From Sphingobacterium haloxyli (lineage in GTDB: Bacteria > Bacteroidota > Bacteroidia > Sphingobacteriales > Sphingobacteriaceae), in the NCBI RefSeq assembly GCF_002980525.1, contig NZ_PVBQ01000003.1:1-64000 (forward strand): 64,000 bases of DNA, given 5' to 3'. Position numbers and translations under genes: made by a program. The notes beneath the pieces were generated by a model that had not been told where the DNA came from, made no database searches, and saw only the letters and a list, made by a program, of their open reading frames with translations. Shown one piece after another: positions 25,711 to 33,657 of this stretch (position 1 is its first letter; every line of letters starts with the position of its first letter).

Positions 25711-26658
25711 ATGCTTAATAGAAGGCACCTTAGGGTGAAAGTTATGCAGACGCTATATGCGTTTAGTTTATCTCAGGATAAACAAGTGAAAGATTTCGAA
25801 AAGATACTCTTGACAAGTGTTGACGAAGTTAACCAAATGTATATTTGGACACTGAACCTGCTTGACGAAGTTGCGGAATACGTACTAATCGATGCGGAGG
25901 GGAGGGCCAATAAATTTTTGCCAACCGAAACGGATAAGATCTATACGACGAAATTAAATAGTAATAGTTTTATAGAGTCCCTTCGGCAAAACAGAAGTTA
26001 CCTGGAAAACGTAAAGAAATATAAGGTCTCTTGGACGTTCGATCCCGAAATAGTACGTTCTATCTTCGCGCAATTGAAAGGATCACCTGAATATATGGCT
26101 TACCTGCAGCAAGAGGATAGATCTATTGCGGCAGAGAAAGATATTATCAAGTTTATCTTTAAAAAAGTGATCTTGAAGTCGCCTGAAATTGAACAAGCTT
26201 TCGAAACAAAATTTATCAACTGGCCTGTGGACAAAGAAGTGTTGCAAGCTATGATAGCTAAAACGTTCAAAAACTTCAGCAGTGAAAATCCGGGGCAAAA
26301 CAAATTAGCTGATTTAACACCTAACTGGGATGAGGATCGGGAGTTTATCGTGGAACTCTTAAAGCAGACTATTCGTTATGGGGATGAATATCAGCAGCTT
26401 ATATCTGTTAAAACAAAGAACTGGGAAGCAGATCGTATAGCATTAGTCGACACGTTATTGATGCGTATGGCAATTTGTGAACTAATTAACTTTCCGACGA
26501 TTCCGGTGAAAGTTACGATCAACGAATATATTGAGCTCTCAAAGGCATTTAGTACGTCAAAGAGTAATACATTTATCAATGGTATTTTAGATAAAATATT
26601 CGCCGAGCTGACTCAGCAAGGACGGATCCAAAAAACGGGTAGAGGACTTAAAGGTTAA
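25711..26658 (+). CDS. nusB: Transcription antitermination factor NusB, long form
   Basis: 315 residues, about twice the E. coli length. The start MLNRRHLRVKVMQTLYAFSL is the classic NusB N-terminus, and the C-terminal ~130 residues (WEADRIALVDTLLMRMAICEL, INEYIELSKAFSTSKSNTFI in two parts) form the canonical NusB fold. The extra ~170 residues between them are usual in Bacteroidota. NusB with S10 binds boxA in rRNA leaders. The lipoprotein gene follows after four bases, so they form an operon. Confidence 0.94.
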   Translation: MLNRRHLRVKVMQTLYAFSLSQDKQVKDFEKILLTSVDEVNQMYIWTLNLLDEVAEYVLIDAEGRANKFLPTETDKIYTTKLNSNSFIESLRQNRSYLENVKKYKVSWTFDPEIVRSIFAQLKGSPEYMAYLQQEDRSIAAEKDIIKFIFKKVILKSPEIEQAFETKFINWPVDKEVLQAMIAKTFKNFSSENPGQNKLADLTPNWDEDREFIVELLKQTIRYGDEYQQLISVKTKNWEADRIALVDTLLMRMAICELINFPTIPVKVTINEYIELSKAFSTSKSNTFINGILDKIFAELTQQGRIQKTGRGLKG

Positions 26659-26662
26659 TATA

Positions 26663-27094
26663 ATGAATATAATTAGATCTTTTTTTATTTGTGCTGTATT
26701 AGCTACTTTGGTTTCTTGCGGGAACGCTGGTAACAAGGACGCACAAACGGTTGATACGGCAGCTAATGAATCTGCTAAAGGAGGTAAAGTTGAATTCAAT
26801 GAGCCTGTCTTTGATTTTGGAGAGGTGAAAGAGGGCGACATAGTAGAAAGGATATATACTTACACGAACACGGGGACAGCGCCCGTAATCTTGTCTCAGG
26901 TTTCTGCGTCGTGCGGTTGTACGACACCATCGTATACGCAAACTCCTGTCCTTCCAGGTAAATCTGGCGAAGTAAAGGTAAGCTTTGACAGTAATGGGCA
27001 AGTGGGCAAACAGCAAAAAATTGTAACAATTGTTTCAAATGCTGATAACCGGGTCACAACCATTCAATTAAAAGGAGAGGTTTTACCGAAATAA
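26663..27094 (+). CDS. DUF1573 lipoprotein
   Basis: 143 residues. A lipoprotein signal (MNIIRSFFICAVLATLVSC) is followed by one Ig-like DUF1573 domain with VFDFGEVKEGD, the SASCGCTTPSY motif and a PGKSGEVKVSFD segment. These small periplasmic domains are abundant in Bacteroidota; no biochemical role is known. It lies four bases after nusB and 57 bases before yajC, a gene order that suggests an operon of RNA- and export-related functions. Confidence 0.88.
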   Translation: MNIIRSFFICAVLATLVSCGNAGNKDAQTVDTAANESAKGGKVEFNEPVFDFGEVKEGDIVERIYTYTNTGTAPVILSQVSASCGCTTPSYTQTPVLPGKSGEVKVSFDSNGQVGKQQKIVTIVSNADNRVTTIQLKGEVLPK

Positions 27095-27151
27095 GGATAA
27101 ATGTGCTTTTAGTAAAAAAATAGTATTGTAACTTTTAATTTTATATATAAT

Positions 27152-27472
27152 ATGATAACTACGTTATTGCAAGCGACACCGGGAGGCGGTGGATTGATGA
27201 GCTTCCTACCTATGATTCTAATTGTTGTAGTATTTTATTTCTTCATGATCAGACCACAAATGAAGAAGCAAAAAGACCATAAAAAATATATCGAGGAACT
27301 AGGCGTAAATTCAAAAATTGTGACTACAGCGGGTATCCACGGACGTATTGTAGAGGTTAGTGAAACGACGTTTCTTGTGGATGTTGGTTCGGGAGTGAAA
27401 ATCCGATTCGACAAATCTGCCGTTGCTTTAGATGCTTCGAAAGCAGCAAACGGTGAGACGGTAAAGAAATAA
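27152..27472 (+). CDS. yajC: Preprotein translocase subunit YajC
   Basis: 106 residues with a single N-terminal membrane segment (about 16-36), then FFMIRPQMKKQKDHKKYIEE and a small beta-rich domain (IVTTAGIHGRIVEV). YajC binds SecDF and assists Sec export. The length fits the family, and a strong terminator follows immediately. Confidence 0.95.
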   Translation: MITTLLQATPGGGGLMSFLPMILIVVVFYFFMIRPQMKKQKDHKKYIEELGVNSKIVTTAGIHGRIVEVSETTFLVDVGSGVKIRFDKSAVALDASKAANGETVKK

Positions 27473-27496
27473 AATCCGTTTGTGCAACATAAAAAA

Positions 27497-27529
27497 AGAG
27501 AGCGTTTCAGTGAAACACTCTCTTTTTTT
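27497..27529 (+). terminator. Intrinsic terminator after yajC
   Basis: A 12-bp stem with one mismatch (27497-27508 with 27512-27523), flanked by A-run and T-run on the two sides, so it can act in both directions. Confidence 0.85.
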
Positions 27530-27578
27530 ATAGTATTAATCTAATATTGTTTGTACAATCCCATCCTTGAGCTCTATT

Positions 27579-27685
27579 GTCACATCCGGATATTTGAAGT
27601 TTGCACAAATTTGTTTTTGCATGAACTATTATTTCAAATATCCGAAGTGACGCTTTTTTGTTTCCTTTTTTCTAAAAAAAGGAAA
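27579..27685 (+). repeat. Dispersed double-hairpin element, copy B
   Basis: Outer stem GTCAC/GTGAC (27579-27583 with 27647-27651), perfect 12-bp inner stem (27587-27598 with 27633-27644) and 34-base loop. After the spacer GCTTTTTTG comes the second hairpin (27661-27671 with 27675-27685, loop CTA). The spacer and second hairpin closely match copy D. It separates yajC's terminator from the promoter box of the YbbR-like gene. Confidence 0.75.
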
Positions 27686-27697
27686 ATTAAAAATCAC

Positions 27698-27705
27698 TAT
27701 TTTTG
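27698..27705 (+). promoter_or_regulatory. -7 box for YbbR-like gene (leaderless)
   Basis: TATTTTTG ends five bases before the ATG at 27711 and starts 12 bases after repeat copy B. Confidence 0.6.
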
Positions 27706-27710
27706 TCGTT

Positions 27711-28658
27711 ATGATACAACCGCGCATCACGAAGATAAAACGTCGAAAAATCGCAATATTTTTACGGTGTTTGGGTATTTCATTTATTGCGTGGTTGCTA
27801 TTTGCCGTATCCACGGAACAAATATTTCGTATCGATGCGGGTATTTCCTATGTGAATATTCCGGAAAACAAGGCATTTCATCCATTACAATCGGATACAG
27901 TCAGTATCCGGATGCGAATGAGCGGTTGGAAAATGTTCATGAAAAGACTGCACCCAGATACGCCACATGTGCAAGTGGATTTAAGCGGGCTAAAAACGAG
28001 GAACTATATTGTATTTGCGAATCAATTGGGATACATTAACCGACAATTTCCTGCAGATAACCAAGTGATAGGCGTAATACCAGATACATTGTATTTCGAC
28101 TTTTCTAAACAGACGCAACGAAAAGTGCCAATCCGCCCACTATATGATATACACTTTAAAAAGCAGTACGGCATCATAGGTGACATGCGGGCTAATCCCG
28201 AGTATGTGACTGTCACAGGTCCATTGGAAGATGTTGCCAATATAGATTATTTGGAAACTGACACGATCCGAGGTACGGAAGTAGCAACAGATGTTCGCAC
28301 GATTGCCTATTTAAACAAACATCAAAAAAATAACATAACGATTTATCCTACGTTTTCAGAGATTACCATTCCGGTGGGAGAAATTACGGAAAAGGTGATC
28401 GAGCTGCCACTCAAAGTGGAGAACGCTTCGCGGTATACTTCCGTTCGTACCTTACCAAGCAAGATTAAAGTTACGTTTCTGGTGTCGTTGAAAGACTATA
28501 ATAAATGGTCGGCAAGGGATTTTGAGGCTATTGTAGACATGGAAAGTTGGGAAAGGAATAAAGTACAAAATCTGCCTGTAATCTTAACGAAAATTCCTGA
28601 ACACTGTCAGGTGATTAGTATAGAGCCACAAAACGTTGATTTTTTTGTAAGGAGATGA
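27711..28658 (+). CDS. CdaR/YbbR-like membrane-anchored protein
   Basis: 315 residues. One N-terminal membrane helix (about 17-37) is followed by an extracytoplasmic part with repeated beta-rich YbbR-like domains (for example IRPLYDIHFKKQYGI, VTVTGPLEDVANI). In Firmicutes the YbbR protein CdaR regulates a di-AMP cyclase; no cyclase is adjacent here, so that role is not implied. It is followed by coaE after one base, a conserved-looking pairing. Confidence 0.8.
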   Translation: MIQPRITKIKRRKIAIFLRCLGISFIAWLLFAVSTEQIFRIDAGISYVNIPENKAFHPLQSDTVSIRMRMSGWKMFMKRLHPDTPHVQVDLSGLKTRNYIVFANQLGYINRQFPADNQVIGVIPDTLYFDFSKQTQRKVPIRPLYDIHFKKQYGIIGDMRANPEYVTVTGPLEDVANIDYLETDTIRGTEVATDVRTIAYLNKHQKNNITIYPTFSEITIPVGEITEKVIELPLKVENASRYTSVRTLPSKIKVTFLVSLKDYNKWSARDFEAIVDMESWERNKVQNLPVILTKIPEHCQVISIEPQNVDFFVRR

Positions 28659-28659
28659 T

Positions 28660-29256
28660 ATGGGATTGAAGATTGGCATTACTGGAGGGATAGGTTCGGG
28701 AAAGAGCTACATAGCGCAAGTCTTCAAAGCGCTAGGAGTACCATTTTACGATGCGGATAAAGAAGCGAAAGAATTAATGAATACGAATCCAGCTATCATA
28801 CACGCGTTGATATCGGAATTCGGAAAAGCGGTTTATGATATAGAGGGCCGTCTGAACCGCGGTTATTTGGCCTCACATGTGTTTCGAGATAAAGAAAAAC
28901 TAAACAAATTGAATGCGATTGTTCACCCTATCGTAATTAAGCATGGAGAAGACTGGACATTATCACAAAACTTTCCATATTCATTGAAAGAAGCAGCTTT
29001 GCTCTTTGAAAGCGGTTCATATAAAAAACTGGACTATACCATCTTGGTGACAGCACCAATAGCTGTTCGTATAACACGTGTTATGCAGCGGGATGCTATA
29101 GCAAAGGAAGAGGTGATGGATCGTATAAACGCGCAACTGCCCGACGAAGAGAAGCAAAAACTTGCTGATTTTACAATTATAAATGACGGCTCAATCCCCT
29201 TACTTCCGCAGATATTACCGTTACACAGCCAGTTTCTAGAAGGGCGAAAAGTATGA
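28660..29256 (+). CDS. coaE: Dephospho-CoA kinase
   Basis: 198 residues. The P-loop GITGGIGSGKSYIAQ is at the N-terminus, with FYDADKEAKELM (catalytic Asp region) and VHPIV downstream. It performs the last step of coenzyme A synthesis. The stop overlaps the start of the MBL nuclease gene by four bases, and the start is one base after the YbbR-like gene, so all three are coupled. Confidence 0.95.
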   Translation: MGLKIGITGGIGSGKSYIAQVFKALGVPFYDADKEAKELMNTNPAIIHALISEFGKAVYDIEGRLNRGYLASHVFRDKEKLNKLNAIVHPIVIKHGEDWTLSQNFPYSLKEAALLFESGSYKKLDYTILVTAPIAVRITRVMQRDAIAKEEVMDRINAQLPDEEKQKLADFTIINDGSIPLLPQILPLHSQFLEGRKV

Positions 29257-30206
29257 ATGAGATTTTGGATGATTTTTTAGTAAGAGATGATATAGGCTAC
29301 TATTGTCGATATGGAAACTTTTATATAGATGCTATGCACCCCGTTGCAAAAAATATCATATCGCATGCACACGGCGATCATGCCACCAATGGGCATCAAA
29401 AAATGTACGCTACGGCTGCCACATTTGCATTTATGAAAAATAAGTTTGCGAAAATGGTGATAAATAATCTTGTAGAGATAACGTTCGGACGTTCCTTTAT
29501 GTTAGAGGATGTACGTGTTACTTTTTTTCCTGCGGGTCATATATTAGGTTCTGCACAGATTTTGATGGAATATCTAAGGGTGAAATATTTGTATACGGGA
29601 GACTATAAACTGCAGGAAGATGCCACTTGTGAACCGGTCGTATTGTCAAAAGCTGATGTGCTGATCACTGAGTCGACCTTCGCGAATCCTGCCGTATCCC
29701 ATCCAGACGTTAAAGAAGAGATTTTAAAGTTAAAAGATAAGCGAAGTAATATTATGCTTGGATGTTATACATTAGGCAAAGCGCAGCGCCTAACGGCATT
29801 AATTAACGATTTATTACCGGAGAGAGAAGTGTTGGTTCATCATAAGATGTATGCTGTTCATAAATTATATAATGAATTGGGATATAAGGCACTTCGCTTT
29901 ACCTTATATAATCGCAAAGTGATGAAAGAGGGGAGTGCCAACAAAATCTATTTGGTACCTCCGCTTACGTTCAACAGCTATTTTAAAGCAAAAAACGTAT
30001 TGAAAGCATTCGCCTCCGGTTGGGAGCGGTTACAAAAACAAAACGACATCGAGTTATATATTTCTGATCACGTAGACTGGAAGGATATTCTGTATTTCAT
30101 TGACAAAGTACAGCCGAAACAGATATGGACAATCCACGGGGATGGGAAATATTTAAAAAAACATTTCGCCGGGAAACTTATTGTCCGGGATATAATAGCG
30201 GTTTAA
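29253..30206 (+). CDS. Metallo-beta-lactamase-fold exonuclease-like protein
   Basis: 317 residues. The metal motif ISHAHGDHAT (about 38-47), the TGDYKLQED segment and a C-terminal SDHVDW plus IHGD pattern match the beta-CASP-like mRNA 3'-end-processing/DNA ligase-associated exonuclease group. Such proteins act on nucleic acids, but the substrate is not known and no ligase is adjacent. It overlaps coaE by four bases. Confidence 0.85.
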   Translation: MNEILDDFLVRDDIGYYCRYGNFYIDAMHPVAKNIISHAHGDHATNGHQKMYATAATFAFMKNKFAKMVINNLVEITFGRSFMLEDVRVTFFPAGHILGSAQILMEYLRVKYLYTGDYKLQEDATCEPVVLSKADVLITESTFANPAVSHPDVKEEILKLKDKRSNIMLGCYTLGKAQRLTALINDLLPEREVLVHHKMYAVHKLYNELGYKALRFTLYNRKVMKEGSANKIYLVPPLTFNSYFKAKNVLKAFASGWERLQKQNDIELYISDHVDWKDILYFIDKVQPKQIWTIHGDGKYLKKHFAGKLIVRDIIAV

Positions 30207-30258
30207 AAATCGGCATTTTTCTTGTAGTAGTTTAAAACGAAAGAAAAAGCGTTAACGT

Positions 30259-30375
30259 ATGAATCGATTTTTTAAGACAATAATTGCAGGATGGGGAGCT
30301 AAAAAATTGGGCCTTGGTTGTTTTGGAACAATTATCGCATTTATTATTATTTATTGGCTGTTAGGATATTTATAA
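30259..30375 (+). CDS. 38-residue membrane peptide
   Basis: A short frame starting MNRFFKTIIAGWGAKKLG and ending in a hydrophobic helix (TIIAFIIIYWLLGYL) before TAA. An amphipathic, basic N-terminus followed by one membrane segment makes it a plausible small membrane protein. It lies 52 bases downstream of the MBL nuclease and just before a terminator, so it could be the last gene of that operon. I have an impression of similar short proteins in related genomes but cannot confirm it here. Confidence 0.6.
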   Translation: MNRFFKTIIAGWGAKKLGLGCFGTIIAFIIIYWLLGYL

Positions 30376-30378
30376 AGA

Positions 30379-30411
30379 GGGCAGTGCCATAACCAATGCA
30401 ATGCACCGCCC
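30379..30411. terminator. Terminator between the small peptide gene and purH
   Basis: A 9-bp stem with one imperfect pair (30379-30387 with 30403-30411) sits between the convergent genes. Flanking T-runs are weak. Confidence 0.5.
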
Positions 30412-30421
30412 TAATATCTAT

Positions 30422-31948
30422 TTAGTGCTTAAAGTGTCTTACACCGGTTGTGACCATCGCCACACCCTTTTCATTGGCCATCTCAATAGATAGCTGATCC
30501 TTGATAGATCCGCCCGGTTGTAGTACTGCTGCTACTCCTGCATCGCCCGCTATTTCAACGCAGTCGGGGAATGGGAAAAAGGCATCAGAGGCCATTACAC
30601 TCCCCTTAATATCGAAACCAAAAGATTGTGCCTTTTCAATAGCTTGTTTTAACGCATCCACGCGTGATGTTTGCCCGACACCAGAAGCAATTAAGGTATT
30701 GTTTTTAGCAAAAACAATCGTATTTGATTTTGTGTGCTTTACAATCTTATTCGCAAAATATAAATCGTTTAATTGCGCTGATGTTGGTTGAGTTTCGGTA
30801 ACCGTTGTCATCGCGTCAGGACCTTCCACAGTGTGATCTTTGTCCTGTACGATAACGCCGTTCAATAACGTTTTGAACTGTTCTTTAGGCAGCTGGACAT
30901 CCTTGCGTTTTAAAATGATGCGGTTTTTCTTTGATGTCAATATGTTCAGGGCATCCTCCGTATAAGAAGGCGCAATAAGTACTTCAAAGAAAAGGTTGCT
31001 GATTTCGTTCGCTGTTTCTTTATCAATCTCTCCGTTGGTAATCAATACACCTCCAAATGCCGAGACAGGGTCACATGCTAAAGCATCAGTCCACGCTTGT
31101 TTAATAGTAGGGCGAGAAGCAACACCGCAGGCATTTGTATGTTTTAGAATGGCAAACGTAGGGTCGTCAAACTCATCGATGATAGCAACGGCCGCGTCTA
31201 CATCCACTAAATTGTTGTAAGAAAGCTCTTTTCCGTTTAGTTTGTCGAACATAGCGTCCAAATCACCGAAGAAAGTTCCTTTTTGATGCGGGTTTTCACC
31301 GTATCGCAGTGTTTGTGCTTGTTGAACTGATTGCTTAAAAACAGCAAGCGGATTTTCTTGATTGAAATAATTGAAAATTGCAGTATCGTAGTGCGAGGAA
31401 GTGTTAAAAGCCCGTTTCGCAAATTCTCTGCGCTGCTCCAATGTAGTTTGTCCCTCTTGTGCAGCTAAGATAGCTTCAAGCTCTTGGTAATCACTTTTCG
31501 ATGAGATAATAACCACGTCGTTGAAGTTTTTCGCGGCAGCACGGATTAAAGAGATACCGCCGATATCTATCTTTTCAATAATATCTTGCTCCGAAGCGCC
31601 AGAAGCCACTGTTTCTTCGAATGGGTATAGATCTACTATGACGAGGTCAATTTCGGGAATTTCGTATTGTACTAACTGTTCTTGATCGCCTGCTAATGGT
31701 CGACGTGCTAATATGCCGCCAAATATTTTTGGGTGTAGTGTCTTTACACGGCCACCTAAGATAGAAGGGTAGCTAGTTAAATCTTCTACCGCGACAACGT
31801 CGACTCCCTGCTCACGGATAAATGCTTCCGTACCGCCTGTAGAGTAGAAAGTAACTCCGTATTTATTCAGTAGCTTAATGAGGGGGGCTAAGTTGTCTTT
31901 GTAATATACCGACACCAAAGCATTTTTAATTTTAACAGGATGATTCAT
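30422..31948 (-). CDS. purH: Bifunctional AICAR transformylase/IMP cyclohydrolase
   Basis: About 508 residues, the last two steps of purine synthesis. The N-terminal MGS-like cyclohydrolase domain (about 1-190) has YSTGGTEAFI and GGRVKTLHPKIFGGIL; the transformylase part has LRYGENPHQKG, KHTNACGVA and the C-terminal SDAFFPFPDCVE and QPGGSIKD. The start is at 31948 or 31960. A hairpin-containing leader of about 110-120 bases precedes it. Confidence 0.96.
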   Translation of the reverse strand: MNHPVKIKNALVSVYYKDNLAPLIKLLNKYGVTFYSTGGTEAFIREQGVDVVAVEDLTSYPSILGGRVKTLHPKIFGGILARRPLAGDQEQLVQYEIPEIDLVIVDLYPFEETVASGASEQDIIEKIDIGGISLIRAAAKNFNDVVIISSKSDYQELEAILAAQEGQTTLEQRREFAKRAFNTSSHYDTAIFNYFNQENPLAVFKQSVQQAQTLRYGENPHQKGTFFGDLDAMFDKLNGKELSYNNLVDVDAAVAIIDEFDDPTFAILKHTNACGVASRPTIKQAWTDALACDPVSAFGGVLITNGEIDKETANEISNLFFEVLIAPSYTEDALNILTSKKNRIILKRKDVQLPKEQFKTLLNGVIVQDKDHTVEGPDAMTTVTETQPTSAQLNDLYFANKIVKHTKSNTIVFAKNNTLIASGVGQTSRVDALKQAIEKAQSFGFDIKGSVMASDAFFPFPDCVEIAGDAGVAAVLQPGGSIKDQLSIEMANEKGVAMVTTGVRHFKH

Positions 31949-31980
31949 ATGTGTAAACATTATTTTTAAGGGCCATATGG

Positions 31981-32053
31981 AATATCCAGATTTCCTACGG
32001 AGAGCTCGCTACGCTCAGTTATACTCATTTGCATTGTAGTGAACATGGATATT
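31981..32053 (-). promoter_or_regulatory. Hairpin in the purH 5' leader
   Basis: An 8-bp inverted repeat (31981-31988 with 32046-32053) encloses a 57-base loop that contains the GAGCTCGCTACGCTC motif. It lies between the predicted purH transcription start (near 32071) and the ATG. Whether it regulates purH is unknown; it could also be a relative of the dispersed hairpins. Confidence 0.35.
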
Positions 32054-32076
32054 TCATCGCTCTATTTTTGGAGTGA

Positions 32077-32084
32077 CAAAGATA
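32077..32084 (-). promoter_or_regulatory. -7 box for purH
   Basis: TATCTTTG on the minus strand is an exact TAnnTTTG match. It implies a leader of roughly 110-120 bases, the longest predicted for a minus-strand gene in this window. Confidence 0.55.
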
Positions 32085-32166
32085 AGAATTTAAGTGGTGG
32101 AAAAAACATAGCCTTTTAAATTTCACGGATATTTTCTAAATTTAGCCCCACTCAATAAAAAATCAG

Positions 32167-32928
32167 ATGCTTTCAGATATTCATAATTTTACCTGTATAC
32201 ATATTAAAAATATAAAAGTAATTAAGCTCGTTTGTGTTTTAGTTTTATCGTTTTTCGCCGCGTGCGGTGATGTAGCCAATACAGAGCCCAATACACTGAG
32301 CGAAAAAGAGAAAAACGAAGGATGGGAATTGCTTTTCGATGGGCGATCTTTGTCTAATTGGCATGTTTATAACCGAGGGAATACGCCGTCTGCTTGGATA
32401 GTACAAGGAGGCGTCCTTTATTGCGATCCCAACAGTGATCTCAAAAAGGCGGATCTGGTCACAGACGAAGAGTTTGAAAATTATGAACTGACATTTGATT
32501 GGCAATTGGAGAAAGCGGGCAACAGTGGTGTTTTTGTGAACGTTCAGGAACAACCCCATATTGATGCAACCTACCATTCCGGACCGGAATATCAGCTTCT
32601 GGAAGATTCACATGCCGACTTTGACAAACCGTTGAAACGGCCTGGCTGTTTATATACGTTTTTCCCTCAGAAGAACTTTGTAAAAACAAAAACAGTGGGA
32701 AAATGGAACCATTCCCGGATTAAACAAATAAATGGAAAAACGGAATTCTATCTTAACGGCAAGATGACGGCTCAAGTAGATTTCAATTCGACAACATGGA
32801 AGAAGTTAGTCAGCAGTAGTGCATTTAGGGATTATCCAGCATTCGGAAAACATAGCAAAGGACGTATTGCGCTACAAGATTGGTCAAGGGGAGTGTCTTT
32901 CCGAAATATTAAAATTAGACAGCTATAA
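32167..32928 (+). CDS. DUF1080 lipoprotein (3-keto-disaccharide hydrolase-like)
   Basis: 253 residues. A lipoprotein signal ends at FFAAC; the N-terminal extension before it is longer than usual because no other Met is available. The single DUF1080 jelly-roll domain contains WELLFDGRSLSNWHVY, ENYELTFDWQ, GNSGVFVNV and GPEYQLLED. The family includes 3-keto-glucoside hydrolases and is common in glycan-degrading Bacteroidota. It stands alone, with no adjacent sugar oxidoreductases. Confidence 0.88.
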   Translation: MLSDIHNFTCIHIKNIKVIKLVCVLVLSFFAACGDVANTEPNTLSEKEKNEGWELLFDGRSLSNWHVYNRGNTPSAWIVQGGVLYCDPNSDLKKADLVTDEEFENYELTFDWQLEKAGNSGVFVNVQEQPHIDATYHSGPEYQLLEDSHADFDKPLKRPGCLYTFFPQKNFVKTKTVGKWNHSRIKQINGKTEFYLNGKMTAQVDFNSTTWKKLVSSSAFRDYPAFGKHSKGRIALQDWSRGVSFRNIKIRQL

Positions 32929-32980
32929 AGAACAGTTTCGGCTGTTAAAAACAAAATAGGGGAGACGGTATTATTCCAAT

Positions 32981-33556
32981 TTAATTATATTTCTTTAATA
33001 GATTCTCTATGATTTTTGGAAAATATTGATGCTCTAATTGCTGTCCTTTAAACTTGATAACTTCCAATGTGTCCTCCGCTTCAATCTTGAACTTAGCTTG
33101 GTGGATGATTTCCCCTTCGTCGAAGTTTTCATTCACGAAATGGATGGTAATGCCATGTTCTTCGTCTCCGGCTGCAAGAACAGTCTTATGAACAGTATCG
33201 CCATACATTCCCTTTCCTCCATATTTAGGCAGTAAAGCAGGATGAATATTGATGATTTTATTTGGGAATGCTTTCAAAAGATTTTGAGGAACTAACCATA
33301 AAAAACCAGCTAGAACAACCAGGTCTATTTCCAAACGTTTTAAAATATCAATGATCTCTTCCGTTTCATAGAAAGTTTTCTTGTCAAAAACATGAGATGG
33401 GATTTCAAAGTTGTCGGCACGTTGTAGAACGTAGGCTTCAGGATTATTGCTCAACACCAAAGCTACTTCGGCCAGATTGGAATACTTAAAATGCTCCATA
33501 ATTTTCTGTGCATTCGAACCCGAGCCGGAAGCAAAAATAGCAATGCGTTTTTTCAC
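32981..33556 (-). CDS. purN: Phosphoribosylglycinamide formyltransferase
   Basis: 191 residues. It transfers formyl from 10-formyl-THF to GAR in purine synthesis. The sequence has IFASGSGSNAQKIMEHF, the catalytic-site motif INIHPALLPKYGG and DEGEIIHQ; length is typical. The start codon is GTG at 33556 (protein begins MKKRIAIFASG). An exact box TAAGTTTG at 33595-33602 would give a leader of about 33 bases. It lies near purH but in a separate unit. Confidence 0.95.
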   Translation of the reverse strand: MKKRIAIFASGSGSNAQKIMEHFKYSNLAEVALVLSNNPEAYVLQRADNFEIPSHVFDKKTFYETEEIIDILKRLEIDLVVLAGFLWLVPQNLLKAFPNKIINIHPALLPKYGGKGMYGDTVHKTVLAAGDEEHGITIHFVNENFDEGEIIHQAKFKIEAEDTLEVIKFKGQQLEHQYFPKIIENLLKKYN

Positions 33557-33594
33557 GATAATGTGTCTTTTATTTATTAAGTTGATTTTTTACC

Positions 33595-33602
33595 CAAACT
33601 TA
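33595..33602 (-). promoter_or_regulatory. -7 box for purN
   Basis: TAAGTTTG on the minus strand, an exact TAnnTTTG match 38 bases before the GTG start. Confidence 0.5.
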
Positions 33603-33657
33603 GGCAATTTTTCGGATACTTTCCAGTGCGCGTTTATCTTTCTAATAAAGCTCTTGC

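Noticed and set aside
27551..28039. A 162-codon frame overlapping the start of the YbbR-like gene.
   Set aside because: It overlaps the repeat and a well-supported gene in another frame; composition is Cys/Ile-rich and not protein-like.
31981..32053. purH leader hairpin as a fifth copy of the double-hairpin element.
   Set aside because: It lacks the covarying 5-bp outer stem and the T6/A6 second hairpin; only the GAGCTCGCT motif is shared.
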